Below are positions 34,308 through 43,015 of a DNA stretch of 64,000 bases, one piece after another (the stretch's first letter is position 1; each line of letters starts with the position of its first letter). Where the stretch lies: the NCBI RefSeq assembly GCF_019139535.1, contig NZ_CP077073.1:3996501-4060500 (forward strand), in the 5' to 3' direction. The translations under genes were made by a program, and so were the position numbers. A model generated the notes under the pieces. That model made no database searches. It had not been told where the DNA came from and saw nothing but the letters and a program-made list of their open reading frames with translations. Origin of the DNA: Pseudomonas muyukensis. GTDB taxonomy: Bacteria; Pseudomonadota; Gammaproteobacteria; Pseudomonadales; Pseudomonadaceae.

Positions 34308-35009
34308 ATGCCCCCTTGCGATCCCCGCTTCGAACGCCAACTCACCCTCACCGTCCTCAAGGCCACCCTCCAGGCCCTGGGCAGCGTCGTGCCCAATAAC
34401 CTGGAAATCCTCCTGCACGACCTCGACCACCCGGAGCACTCCGTGGTGGCCATCGTCAATGGCCATCTTTCCGGCCGCCAGGTCGGCAGCCCGATCCTCG
34501 CCGCCCCTGAACAGGACCAGGGCTTCAGGGCGTTGATGCGAGCCACGGTCGAGCAGCGCGGCTGCGACCCAGTGGTTTTGCCCAACTACCCCACCACTCT
34601 CAAGGGCCGTACCCTGCGCAGCGCCACGGCGATCTTTCGCGACAGCACAGGTCACCCTTTTGCCAGCCTGTGCGTGAACAGCGACATCACCGGCCTCGAG
34701 GCGGCCATGACCTTCCTCCAGCATTTCCAGCCGCTGGGCGCGGCCTGCGGCACCGCCGTCAACACCGAGCTGGCGGACATGAGCGTGCTGATGGCCGAGA
34801 TCATCCAGGACGCCTTGCAGCGCAGCGGCCAGGGCCGGATGAACAAGCAGGCCAAGGTCGAGGCCGTGCGGGTGATGCAGGAGCGCGGCCTGTTCATCGT
34901 CAAGGGCGGCGTCGAGAAGGCCGCCGAGGCCCTCGGCGTCACCCGCTATACCGTCTACAACTACCTGGAGCAACTGCGTGGCGACCAGCCCGCGGCTGCC
35001 CGCGACTGA
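34308..35009 (+). CDS. DauR/YheO-family transcriptional regulator (PAS-like plus HTH)
   Basis: 233 residues. N-terminal PAS_6-like domain (LQALGSVVPNNLEILLHDLD, then SVVAIVNGHLSGRQVGSPI), and a C-terminal HTH of the YheO type (QERGLFIVKGGVEKAAEALG, VTRYTVYNYL). The best-known member, DauR, represses D-arginine catabolism. Here the adjacent downstream gene is a serine/threonine dehydratase, 15 bases away, so regulation by an amino acid is plausible. A palindrome in the leader suggests autoregulation. Confidence 0.88.
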   Translation: MPPCDPRFERQLTLTVLKATLQALGSVVPNNLEILLHDLDHPEHSVVAIVNGHLSGRQVGSPILAAPEQDQGFRALMRATVEQRGCDPVVLPNYPTTLKGRTLRSATAIFRDSTGHPFASLCVNSDITGLEAAMTFLQHFQPLGAACGTAVNTELADMSVLMAEIIQDALQRSGQGRMNKQAKVEAVRVMQERGLFIVKGGVEKAAEALGVTRYTVYNYLEQLRGDQPAAARD

Positions 35010-35024
35010 GCCCCGGAGGCCGCC

Positions 35025-35939
35025 ATGCCGTTGCACATCCATACCCCGCTGATCGAATCCCGCCCGCTGTCGCTCTGCGCCAAGCGCCCGGTCTGGCTCA
35101 AGCTCGAGGCCCTGCAACCCTGCGGCTCGTTCAAGCTGCGCGGGGTCGGCCATGCCTGTGAAGTGCAGCAGGGCCGCGGCGCCCGGCACTTTGTCTCGTC
35201 CTCCGGCGGCAACGCCGGGCTGGCCGTGGCCTACGCCGGGCGCAAGCTGGGCGTGCCGGTGACCGTCGTGGTACCCGAGACCACCACCGAGCGTGCCAAG
35301 CAGCTGTTGCACCTGGAGCAGGCCAGCGTGGTGGTGCGAGGCAGCTCCTGGCAGGAGGCCAACCAGCACGCGCAGACCCTGCTGGGGGCCGGTGATGCCT
35401 TCATCCATCCGTTCGACGACCCGCTGCTGTGGGCCGGCCATGCCAGCATGATCGACGAAGTCGCCGAGGCAGGCGTGAAGCCCGCTGCCGTGGTGCTGTC
35501 GGTAGGTGGCGGCGGCCTGCTGTGCGGTGTGGTCGAGGGCCTGCGGCGCAATGGCTGGCAGGATGTGCCGGTGCTGGCGGTGGAGACCGAAGGCGCTGCA
35601 TCGTTGCACGCAGCCATGGCCGCCGGGCACACCGTCGAGCTGCCGACCATCGCCTCGGTGGCGACGTCGCTGGGCGCCAAGCGGGTGGCCGAGCAGGCTC
35701 TGGCCTGCACCCGCGAGCATCCGGTGCACAGCTACCTGGTCAGCGACCGTGAGGCGCTCCAGGCATGCGAACAGCTGCTGCTCGATCACCGCTTGCTGGT
35801 GGAGCCCGCCTGCGGCGCGGCGCTGGCCTTGCTGGCACGGCCCGAGGCGCTGGCGGCCTATGACAATGTCCTGGTGATCGTCTGCGGCGGCGCCACTGCC
35901 ACGCTGGAACAGATCCACACCTGGCTCGCCCAGGCCTAG
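35025..35939 (+). CDS. PLP-dependent serine/threonine dehydratase
   Basis: 304 residues, fold type II PLP enzyme. Lys37 in PCGSFKLRG is the Schiff-base lysine; SSSGGNAGLA (about 58-67) binds the carboxylate or phosphate region; SVGGGGLLCGV is the PLP phosphate loop. No C-terminal regulatory ACT domain, as in the catabolic SDH/SDS-like group that turns serine or threonine into pyruvate or 2-oxobutyrate and ammonia. GGAGG precedes the start. Operon with the DauR-like regulator; D-serine or another beta-hydroxy amino acid is also possible as substrate. Confidence 0.85.
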   Translation: MPLHIHTPLIESRPLSLCAKRPVWLKLEALQPCGSFKLRGVGHACEVQQGRGARHFVSSSGGNAGLAVAYAGRKLGVPVTVVVPETTTERAKQLLHLEQASVVVRGSSWQEANQHAQTLLGAGDAFIHPFDDPLLWAGHASMIDEVAEAGVKPAAVVLSVGGGGLLCGVVEGLRRNGWQDVPVLAVETEGAASLHAAMAAGHTVELPTIASVATSLGAKRVAEQALACTREHPVHSYLVSDREALQACEQLLLDHRLLVEPACGAALALLARPEALAAYDNVLVIVCGGATATLEQIHTWLAQA

Positions 35940-36024
35940 ACGCTGTACGAGCCTGGTAATGGCAGCGGGCGTGCCCCGCGATGCGCCAGCATGGCTGTCG
36001 GTTGGCCCTGCATCGCTATATACT

Positions 36025-36044
36025 TTTGAATACATCGATTCAAA
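36025..36044. promoter_or_regulatory. Perfect inverted repeat, candidate TetR operator
   Basis: TTTGAAT-ACATCG-ATTCAAA, 7-6-7, about 15 bases before the TetR gene and just after a TATATACTT element that could be its -10. Position and symmetry fit autorepression. Confidence 0.6.
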
Positions 36045-36058
36045 CGTACCTGCCTGCC

Positions 36059-36688
36059 ATGCCCAGCATCCGTGACCGCAACCAGCAACTGATCCTCAAC
36101 GCCGCCAGCGGCGAGTTCGCCCGCCACGGTTTCGCCGCCGCCCGGGTCGACGACATCGCCGCCCGCGCCGGCCTGCCCCGGGCCAACGTGTTCTACTACT
36201 TTGGCAGCAAGCGCCTGCTCTATGCCGCCGTGCTCGACCTGGTCATGGAGCCCTTGCTCCAGGCCACTCGCGGCCTGCGCCCGCAGAGCCTCCCGGAACA
36301 GTCCCTGCCCTGCTACTTCAAGGCCAAGGCCGAGGTCGCGCGCAAGCACCCGGACGCGACGCGGGTGTGGCTCAAGGAAATGCTCCACGGTGCCCGCCAC
36401 GTACCGGCCAGCCGTACCGAGGCCATGCGCTTCAGCGCCCGCCAGAGCCTGGCGTGCCTGGAGCACTGGATGGCGCAGGGCCTGATTGCCAAGGTCGCGC
36501 CCGAGCACCTGCTACTGTTCCTCTGGTCCGCGCCACTGGCCAGCTTCCGCTTCGCTGATGCGCCGGGCAGCTGCGCACGCCTGAAGCCCAGCCGGGCCGC
36601 GACTGAGGTGCTCGCCGGCATGCTCTGGCGGGCCTGCGCCCAGATACGCCACCAGGGCTGCAGAGTCGCCTACTCGCTATATAGATAA
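36059..36688 (+). CDS. TetR-family transcriptional regulator
   Basis: 209 residues from the ATG at 36059; the ORF extends upstream through the operator. N-terminal HTH: RNQQLILNAASGEFARHGFA, then VDDIAARAGLPRANVFYYFG. The C-terminal domain (SLPCYFKAKAEVARKHPDAT) resembles the RutR-type ligand domain. The next gene, an M24 peptidase-like protein, starts 30 bases after its stop and is a likely co-transcribed target. Confidence 0.9.
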   Translation: MPSIRDRNQQLILNAASGEFARHGFAAARVDDIAARAGLPRANVFYYFGSKRLLYAAVLDLVMEPLLQATRGLRPQSLPEQSLPCYFKAKAEVARKHPDATRVWLKEMLHGARHVPASRTEAMRFSARQSLACLEHWMAQGLIAKVAPEHLLLFLWSAPLASFRFADAPGSCARLKPSRAATEVLAGMLWRACAQIRHQGCRVAYSLYR

Positions 36689-36718
36689 AAATACAACGCA
36701 ATGATGAGGAGTACAGGA

Positions 36719-37384
36719 ATGACCCTGAGCAACAGCGCCAAGGAAGCCACGGGCGCCCCCTATCAGCTGGCGCTGATGAAGCACGCGCAACGCCTGACCT
36801 GGGAAGCAGTCGAGCGGATTGCCGCGAATATCCACCCTGGCATGCGCGAATCCCAGGCCCGGGAAATGAGCCAACAGGTATTGCAGGCACTGGGCATGCA
36901 GCGCATCTGGCACCCCACCCATATTCGCTTCGCCAGCAATACGTTGAAAACCTTCAAGGAAGCTTCCGAGGGGGACCCGCTGCTGGGCGAGCAGGACATC
37001 TATTTCATCGACATGGGCGTGGTCTTCGAGGGCCATGAAGGGGATGCGGGTGCCACCTTCGTCACCGGCGACGATCCGCACATGCATGCCTGCGCACGGG
37101 CCGCCAAGACCCTGTTCGAAGAGGTCGAAGCCCATTGGCGCGCACAGGGGGTGAGCGGCGTGGAACTCTACCGCTTTGCCGCCGAGCGTGCCCAGCAGAT
37201 GGGTTGGCGGCTGAACATGGATATCAAGGGCCATCGCGTCAGCGACTTCCCCCACGCCATCCATCGCGGTGGCAACCTGGGCGATTTTGCCGGGCAGCCC
37301 AGCGCCGGGTTGTGGATCCTGGAAATCCAGATCGCCCACCCCGAGCTGCCTTACGGTGCCTTCTACGAAGACCTGCTGAGCTGA
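36719..37384 (+). CDS. M24-family (creatinase/aminopeptidase fold) metallopeptidase-like protein
   Basis: 221 residues from the ATG at 36719, seven bases after GAGGAG; an in-frame ATG at 36701 lacks this spacing. The pita-bread core is visible: metal-ligand region FIDMGVVFEGHEGDAGATF supplies two aspartates, followed by GHRVSDFPHAIHRGG and the late glutamate in LEIQIAHP. It lacks the N-terminal creatinase/prolidase domain (families with it are about 400 residues), so it is a stand-alone catalytic domain, similar in size to methionine aminopeptidase. Substrate unknown. Follows the TetR gene. Confidence 0.8.
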   Translation: MTLSNSAKEATGAPYQLALMKHAQRLTWEAVERIAANIHPGMRESQAREMSQQVLQALGMQRIWHPTHIRFASNTLKTFKEASEGDPLLGEQDIYFIDMGVVFEGHEGDAGATFVTGDDPHMHACARAAKTLFEEVEAHWRAQGVSGVELYRFAAERAQQMGWRLNMDIKGHRVSDFPHAIHRGGNLGDFAGQPSAGLWILEIQIAHPELPYGAFYEDLLS

Positions 37385-37390
37385 TCGCCC

Positions 37391-37678
37391 CCGTAGCCAG
37401 CCTTGCTGGCAAACCAGGCGACGCGGAAGATGGCACCGGCTGCGCCGGTGTTCGCCGGCAAGGCCGGCGCCTACGCCGATTACGGCCTGCAACACCCGTA
37501 GGAGCCAGCTTGCTGGCGAACCAGGCGCCGCGGAGGATGGCACCGGCAACGCCGGTGTTCGCCGGCAAGCCGGCTCCTACGCCGATTGCGAATGCAATAC
37601 CCGTAGGAGCCAGCCTTGCTGGCGAACCAGGCGACGCGGTGGATGGCGCCGGTGTTCGCCGGCAAGCCGGCGCCTACA
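37391..37678. repeat. Three REPIN units with 30-base linkers
   Basis: Units begin at about 37391, 37498 and 37604. Arms are GTAGGAGCCAGC-type and TTCGCCGGCAAGCCGG-type; linkers carry CGATTACGGCCTGCAACACC or CGATTGCGAATGCAATACC. The third unit has a shortened spacer (GGTGGATGGCGCCGGTG). Together with 175 bases before nspC in which I see no further feature, this occupies the 472-base gap 37385-37856. Confidence 0.85.
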
Positions 37679-37856
37679 GCATGAGCCCAGCCAAGCGGCG
37701 CCTCACAGCAGGGCCGCTCAGGATGGTCACATTAGCCTGTTCAACTGAGCGTGCGCCGGCGCCTCGGACGAAATGCGCCCCGCGCCCTTTCGTACCGCGA
37801 CAAGTGAAGGCACAATGCGTGTCCTTTTTTTGGCCGGCCTGGCCGGGGGCCTTTAA

Positions 37857-38954
37857 ATGATCAAGACACCGTACTACCTCATCGACAAACAGAAACTGCT
37901 GGGCAACATGGAAAAGATCGCCTATGTCCGCCAGCAGTCCGGGGCCAAGGCCCTGCTCGCCCTCAAGTGCTTCGCTACCTGGTCGGTGTTCGACCTGATG
38001 CAGCAGTACATGGACGGCACCACTTCGTCCTCGCTGTTCGAGCTCAAGCTCGGCCGCCAGAAGTTCGCCGGCGAAACCCACGCTTACAGCGTGGCCTGGG
38101 CCGACGATGAAGTCGAAGAGATGCTCGAAAACTGCGACAAGATCATCTTCAACTCCATCGGCCAGCTCGAGCGCTTCGCCGAGCAATCCGCAGGCAAGGT
38201 GCGCGGCCTGCGTGTCAACCCGCAGGTGAGCAGCTCCGACTACCTGCTGGCCGACCCGGCGCGCCCGTTCAGCCGCCTCGGTGAGTGGGACCCGGAAAAG
38301 ATCGAGAAGGTGATCGAGAAGATCTCCGGCTTCATGTTCCACAACAACTGCGAGAACGGTGACTTCGGCCTGTTCGACAAGATGCTCAGCCACATCGAAG
38401 AGCGCTTCGGCCACCTGCTGCACAAGGTCGAATGGGTCAGCCTCGGTGGTGGCATCCACTTCACCGGCGAAGATTACGCGGTAGACGCCTTCTGCGCGCG
38501 CCTGAAGCAGTTCTCGCAAACCTACGGCGTGCAGGTGTACCTGGAGCCGGGCGAAGCGGCCATCACCAACAGCGCCTCGCTGGAAGTGACCGTGCTCGAC
38601 ACCCTGTACAACGGCAAGCACCTGGCCGTGGTCGACAGCTCGATCGAAGCGCACCTGCTCGACCTGCTGATCTACCGCCTCAACGCCAAGATGGCCCCCA
38701 ACGATGGCGCGCACACCTACATGGTCTGCGGCAAATCGTGCCTGGCCGGCGATATCTTCGGCGAGTATCAGTTCGACAAGCCGCTGCAGATTGGTGACCG
38801 CCTGTCGTTCGTCGACACGGCCGGCTACACCATGGTCAAGAAAAACTGGTTCAACGGTCTGAAAATGCCGTCCATCGCGGTCAAGCAGCTCGACGGCAGC
38901 GTCGAACTGGTGCGCGAATTCGGCTTCGACGACTACGTTTCCAGCCTGTCCTGA
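37857..38954 (+). CDS. nspC: Carboxynorspermidine decarboxylase
   Basis: 365 residues, alanine-racemase-fold PLP decarboxylase. Starts TPYYLIDKQKLLGNMEKIAY; PLP lysine in LLALKCFATW (Lys37); HNNCENGDF and the glycine-rich SLGGGIHFTGED bind phosphate; second-subunit cysteine region CGKSCLAGDIFGEYQF. The enzyme releases norspermidine or spermidine from the carboxy form made by the next gene. The leader is T-rich (CCTTTTTTTGGCC), and no strong Shine-Dalgarno is seen apart from GGGGGCC. It is directly followed by the synthase, which gives the complete two-step alternative polyamine route. Confidence 0.93.
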   Translation: MIKTPYYLIDKQKLLGNMEKIAYVRQQSGAKALLALKCFATWSVFDLMQQYMDGTTSSSLFELKLGRQKFAGETHAYSVAWADDEVEEMLENCDKIIFNSIGQLERFAEQSAGKVRGLRVNPQVSSSDYLLADPARPFSRLGEWDPEKIEKVIEKISGFMFHNNCENGDFGLFDKMLSHIEERFGHLLHKVEWVSLGGGIHFTGEDYAVDAFCARLKQFSQTYGVQVYLEPGEAAITNSASLEVTVLDTLYNGKHLAVVDSSIEAHLLDLLIYRLNAKMAPNDGAHTYMVCGKSCLAGDIFGEYQFDKPLQIGDRLSFVDTAGYTMVKKNWFNGLKMPSIAVKQLDGSVELVREFGFDDYVSSLS

Positions 38955-38989
38955 CGGGCAGGCCTTTTCAGTAAGGAGCACAAGGTAAA

Positions 38990-40234
38990 TTGAAGAAGAA
39001 CGTTCTTATCATTGGTGCAGGAGGTGTCGCCAAGGTGGTGGCCCACAAGTGCGCGCAGCATAACGACGAACTCGGTCGTATTGCCATCGCGTCACGGAAC
39101 ATCTCCAAATGCCAGGCCATCATCGACAGCGTCAAGGCCAAGGGTAGCCTCAAGGTACCCGCCGACATCCAGGCCTTCTCGCTCAATGCCCTCGATGTCG
39201 AGGCGACCAAGGCACTGATCCGCGAGACCGAATCGCAGATCGTGATCAACGTTGGTTCCGCCTTCCTCAACATGTCGGTGCTGCGTGCCTGCATCGATAC
39301 CGGTGTCGCCTACCTGGACACCGCGATTCACGAAGAACCGGGCAAGATCTGCGAAACCCCGCCCTGGTATGGCAACTACGAGTGGAAACACCTCGAAGAG
39401 TGCCAGCAGAAGAACATTACCGCCATTCTCGGTGTCGGCTTCGACCCGGGTGTGGTGAACAGCTACGCGAAACTCGCGCAGCAGCAGTATTTCGACCGCA
39501 TCGACTCGATCGACATCCTCGACGTCAATGCCGGTTCCCACGGCAAGTACTTCGCCACCAACTTCGACCCGGAAATCAACTTCCGCGAGTTCACCGGGCA
39601 AGTGTGGAGCTGGCAGAACAGCCAGTGGACCAGCAACAGCATGTTCGAGGTCAAGCGCACCGACGACCTGCCAGTGGTAGGCTCGCAGAACCTGTACCTG
39701 ACCGGCCACGATGAAGTTCACTCGATCTCGAAGAACCTCAACGTGCCGAACGTGCGTTTCTGGATGAGCTTCGGCGAGCACTACATCAACGTGTTCACCG
39801 TGCTGAAGAACCTCGGCCTGCTCAGCGAGCAACCGGTGAAAACCGCCGAAGGCCTGGAAGTGGTGCCGCTGAAAGTGGTCAAGGCGGTACTGCCCGACCC
39901 GGCCTCCCTGGCCCCGGGCTACACCGGCAAGACCTGCATCGGCGACCTGGTCAAGGGCACCAAGGACGGCCAGCCACGCGAGGTGTTCATCTACAACGTG
40001 GCCGACCACGAAGAAGCCTACGCCGAGACCGACAGCCAGGGTATCTCCTACACCGCCGGCGTGCCGCCGGTGGCGGCGGCGCTGCTGGTCGCCCGTGGCC
40101 AGTGGGATGCCGGACGCATGGTCAACGTCGAGGAACTGCCAGCCGAGCCGTTCCTCAAGGCGCTGGACGTGATGGGCCTGCCGACCCGCGTCAAGGATGA
40201 AAAGGGCGATCGTCCGTGGGACGCTGAAGCCTAA
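38990..40234 (+). CDS. Carboxynorspermidine synthase (saccharopine dehydrogenase family)
   Basis: 414 residues. The reading frame starts at a TTG (38990) giving MKKNVLIIGAGGVAKVVAHK, a perfect Rossmann start; AGGAG is 11 bases and AAGG 4 bases upstream, and no ATG or GTG fits, so TTG is the probable start. Downstream motifs include LDTAIHEEPGKICETPPWYG and GVGFDPGVVNSYA. It condenses putrescine or diaminopropane with aspartate semialdehyde, using NADPH. Operon partner of nspC, 35 bases upstream. Confidence 0.9.
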   Translation: MKKNVLIIGAGGVAKVVAHKCAQHNDELGRIAIASRNISKCQAIIDSVKAKGSLKVPADIQAFSLNALDVEATKALIRETESQIVINVGSAFLNMSVLRACIDTGVAYLDTAIHEEPGKICETPPWYGNYEWKHLEECQQKNITAILGVGFDPGVVNSYAKLAQQQYFDRIDSIDILDVNAGSHGKYFATNFDPEINFREFTGQVWSWQNSQWTSNSMFEVKRTDDLPVVGSQNLYLTGHDEVHSISKNLNVPNVRFWMSFGEHYINVFTVLKNLGLLSEQPVKTAEGLEVVPLKVVKAVLPDPASLAPGYTGKTCIGDLVKGTKDGQPREVFIYNVADHEEAYAETDSQGISYTAGVPPVAAALLVARGQWDAGRMVNVEELPAEPFLKALDVMGLPTRVKDEKGDRPWDAEA

Positions 40235-40244
40235 GCTGCAACAC

Positions 40245-40276
40245 GAAGGGGCGCCGCAGGGCGCCCCTTCTGTTTG
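40245..40276 (+). terminator. Terminator of the nspC operon
   Basis: GAAGGGGCGCC, four-base loop, GGCGCCCCTTC, then TGTTTGT. It lies between converging genes and probably serves the polyamine operon; the T-tract is imperfect. Confidence 0.75.
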
Positions 40277-40285
40277 TGCCGATCG

Positions 40286-41332
40286 CTACTTCCTGGCCTC
40301 CAGGATCAGGTTGAACGGCGTCTGCGTCGCCCGCCGCAAGCGCGTGAACCCCGCCTCCTCGAACACCGCCCGCAACCGCGCCTCCCCCGCCTGCGCCCCC
40401 AACCCCAACCCCACTTCCTGAGACAGCGAGTTCGGTGTGCAGATGAAGGTAGACGCCGCGTAGAACAGCCTACCGATCGGGTTGATGTTGGCATCCAGCG
40501 AATCCTCGGCGAACGGCTCCACCAGCATCACCGTGCCATCGTCCTTGAGCGCTCGATAGGCATGGCGCGCCGCGCCCACCGGGTCGCCCATGTCGTGCAG
40601 GCAATCGAAGAAGCACACCAGGTCCAGGTCGTTGCCCGGATAGTCCTTGGCCGACGCCTGCTGGAAGCTCACCCGGTCTGCCACGCCCGCCTCGCGCGCC
40701 CGCTCGCTGGCAACCTGTACCGAAGGGGCGTGATAGTCGTAGCCGACAAAATGCGAGGCTGCAAAAGCCTGGGCCATGACGATGGTCGAGGCGCCGTGGC
40801 CACAGCCGACATCCGCCACCCTGGCACCGGCCTGCAACTTGGCCACCACCCCCTCCAGCGCCGGCAGCCAATCGGCCACCAGGAACGCCCGGTAACCGGG
40901 GCGGAAGAAACGCTCGGTGCCGCTGAACATGCACGGATGATGATCGCCCCAGGGTACGCCGCCATCGCCGCGCATGGCCGTCACCAGCTTGTCCTTGTCG
41001 TGGAACAGCGCCGCGATCACTGCGGCGCCACCGGCCATATAGGCGGGCGAATCCTCCAGCGCCAGGGCCATGGCCTGCTCTTCAGGCAGGGTGAAACGGC
41101 CCTCGTGGTGGCTCATGTAGCCTGCCGCCGCCTGGGCATTGAGCCACTCGCGCAGCAGACGTGGCTGGCAGCCGGTGCGTTCGGCCAGCCCCTCGGGTGT
41201 AATCGGCTGGCTGTCGGCCATGGCACGGTACAGCCCGAGTTCATCACCAAGGATGACATTGGCCAGCGTCGCCGCCGCGCCCATGTCGCCCACCAGCCTA
41301 CCCATGAATGCGTGAAGCCGTGCCTCGTCCAT
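40286..41332 (-). CDS. SAM-dependent methyltransferase with N-terminal winged helix
   Basis: 348 residues from the ATG at 41332, preceded by GAGGAGGGC. The N-terminal half has a dimerisation/winged-helix layout (EARLHAFMGRLVGDMGAAAT, ITPEGLAERTGCQPRLLREW) as in plant-O-methyltransferase-like or Rv2258-like proteins. The SAM motif is ARVADVGCGHGASTIVMAQA. Such enzymes methylate small molecules; substrate unknown. It is divergent from a stand-alone LspA gene. Confidence 0.82.
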   Translation of the reverse strand: MDEARLHAFMGRLVGDMGAAATLANVILGDELGLYRAMADSQPITPEGLAERTGCQPRLLREWLNAQAAAGYMSHHEGRFTLPEEQAMALALEDSPAYMAGGAAVIAALFHDKDKLVTAMRGDGGVPWGDHHPCMFSGTERFFRPGYRAFLVADWLPALEGVVAKLQAGARVADVGCGHGASTIVMAQAFAASHFVGYDYHAPSVQVASERAREAGVADRVSFQQASAKDYPGNDLDLVCFFDCLHDMGDPVGAARHAYRALKDDGTVMLVEPFAEDSLDANINPIGRLFYAASTFICTPNSLSQEVGLGLGAQAGEARLRAVFEEAGFTRLRRATQTPFNLILEARK

Positions 41333-41517
41333 GACCTGCCCTCCTCTTGCCAGAAGGCCACCGTCGGCGACGTCCGGTCCGGGAGGCGGTGGTCGGATGG
41401 ATGATCGGGTCGCGTCTGCAACAGACCCGGGCTTTAAGTCTAGACCCGCCTGCGCTATCTTCGCCGCGCTGCGGGCGTGCCCGGCAGCCGCATTCGCGCA
41501 CAAAAGGAACTGCCAGC

Positions 41518-42006
41518 ATGTTTTCCAGCCGTACCCTTGTCCTGACCCTGGGCATCGCCTTCATCATCATCGACCAGTGGGTAAAGCTGATCGCCCTGGT
41601 CGCCCTGGACCAGCACAGCTATGTCTATGGCAACCAGAGCGTCTGGCTGGACCTGGCCCTGAGCCTCAATCCCGGCGCGTTTCTCAGCCTTGGCGCCGGG
41701 CTGGCGCCGTGGCTCAAGCAACTGGTGTTCGTGGCCGCCGTCGGCGTGGTGTGCGGCTGGGCCATGGTCTGGGCCTGGCGCCACTGGCCATCGACGCCGG
41801 TCAAGGCCAGCGCCGCCTGGTTCATCGCCGTGGGCGGGCTGGCCAACCTGATCGACCGGGTGTTTCGCGATGGCCACGTGGTCGATTACCTGGTGCTCAA
41901 CATCGGCAGCCTGCATACCGGCGTGTTCAACCTGGCCGACGTCGCCATCATGGCCGGCGCCGCTGTGCTGCTGGTGGACGGTATTACCCGGCCGAGCAAA
42001 GGCTGA
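41518..42006 (+). CDS. lspA: Signal peptidase II-like protein, stand-alone LspA paralogue
   Basis: 162 residues from the ATG at 41518, preceded by AAAAGGA. Four hydrophobic segments; catalytic aspartates in GGLANLIDRVFRDG (Asp113) and FNLADVAIM (Asp141). It cleaves prolipoprotein signal peptides after lipidation. The housekeeping lspA of pseudomonads sits with ileS and ribF; none of those genes is here, so this is probably a second copy. The N-terminal region (LDQHSYVYGNQSVWLDLALS) and NPGAFLSLG differ from the usual NxGAAFS, consistent with a divergent paralogue. Confidence 0.88.
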   Translation: MFSSRTLVLTLGIAFIIIDQWVKLIALVALDQHSYVYGNQSVWLDLALSLNPGAFLSLGAGLAPWLKQLVFVAAVGVVCGWAMVWAWRHWPSTPVKASAAWFIAVGGLANLIDRVFRDGHVVDYLVLNIGSLHTGVFNLADVAIMAGAAVLLVDGITRPSKG

Positions 42007-42078
42007 TCGACCTCGCGGCAGCCCTTTCGAGGCCTTTGCGATTGTTTCGGATTTGCGCGTTCCAATTCTAGATTGATG

Positions 42079-42120
42079 GGGTCGCTTTGCGACCCTTCGC
42101 GACACAAGGCCGCTCCTACG
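42079..42120. repeat. Hairpin plus REP of a different subtype
   Basis: GGGTCGC-TTT-GCGACCC hairpin followed by TTCGCGACACAAGGCCGCTCCTACG, a REP variant unlike the GTAGGAGCC-GGC type dominant elsewhere. It lies between converging lspA and PfpI-like genes. Confidence 0.6.
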
Positions 42121-42156
42121 GGGGATTGCGTCGGACCGCTCGCAACGGGCGGGCCT

Positions 42157-43002
42157 TTAGCGCGGTGCCGCCTCCAACTGCTCAAGCAACGCCTTGGCCA
42201 GCGCCTTGTCGGAGAACGGGTTCTGCCCGGTGATCAGTTCCCGGTCGACCACCACGTGCGGCTTCCAGGCCTGGGCGTAACTCATATCGCCGCCGGCGCC
42301 CGCCATGGCCTTGGCGGGATAGAACTGCAGGCGCTGTTGCTTGAGCGAGCCTTCGAATACCTGCTCCTCTGGGTCAGAGAAAATGGTCATGCGATAGCCC
42401 CGGTACGTCCAGTCGCTGGCCGCCGGGGTTTCGCCACGGGCGAGCGCGGCGCGGTAGGCGACCGGATCCTGCTGCGCCGACAGCAGCGTGATCGGGCCAT
42501 GGCAGATCGCCGCGGTGGGCTTGCCGGCCTGGTGGAAGTGACGCAGCAAGGTGCCGACGTCAGGGTTGTTGGCCAGGTCGATCAGCGGCGCGTGGCCACC
42601 AGGAATGAAAATGCCCGCATAGCGATCCAGGTCGCCCGCCAGCACTTGCTTCACCGACAGTGTGTCGTGGATGCCCGGCAGGCCTGCGACGACCGTGGCG
42701 ATACGCTGCATTTCGCCGGCATCACCGCCGAAGTACATCGGGTCCAGCGAGCGCTGGTCGACACTGGGGGCATTGCCCTTGGGCGTCACCAGCACCAATG
42801 TGTAGCCCGCCTTGAGCAACTGGTCGGCGGGCACGCCGAACTCATTGAGGTAATAGCCGGTGGGGTATGGCTTGCCGTCCTTGAGCGGCAGCTGGTTTTC
42901 ACTGGACAGCAAAACCAGCACTTCGCCTTTCGACGCGGCAGCGGCCTGGCCGGCCAGCAATACGCCGGCCAGGGCCAGGGCGATGGGGGCAATGTTATTC
43001 AT
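42157..43002 (-). CDS. Secreted DJ-1/PfpI-family protein
   Basis: 281 residues from the ATG at 43002 (AGGAAA upstream); the longer ORF runs into the next gene and was rejected. N-terminal signal peptide MNNIAPIALALAGVLLAGQA ending AAA, so periplasmic export is likely. DJ-1/PfpI core: YAGIFIPGGHAPLIDLANNP and the nucleophilic elbow AAICHGPITLL. The long form resembles chaperone/glyoxalase-III-like members of the family. It is co-transcribed 13 bases after the monooxygenase-like gene and controlled probably by the divergent LysR. Confidence 0.85.
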   Translation of the reverse strand: MNNIAPIALALAGVLLAGQAAAASKGEVLVLLSSENQLPLKDGKPYPTGYYLNEFGVPADQLLKAGYTLVLVTPKGNAPSVDQRSLDPMYFGGDAGEMQRIATVVAGLPGIHDTLSVKQVLAGDLDRYAGIFIPGGHAPLIDLANNPDVGTLLRHFHQAGKPTAAICHGPITLLSAQQDPVAYRAALARGETPAASDWTYRGYRMTIFSDPEEQVFEGSLKQQRLQFYPAKAMAGAGGDMSYAQAWKPHVVVDRELITGQNPFSDKALAKALLEQLEAAPR

Positions 43003-43015
43003 GGCGATTTCCTGA

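Noticed and set aside
34278..36035. 585-residue minus-strand ORF opposite the DauR-like and dehydratase genes
   Set aside because: It spans two well-supported genes and their junction, and its translation has no recognisable domain.
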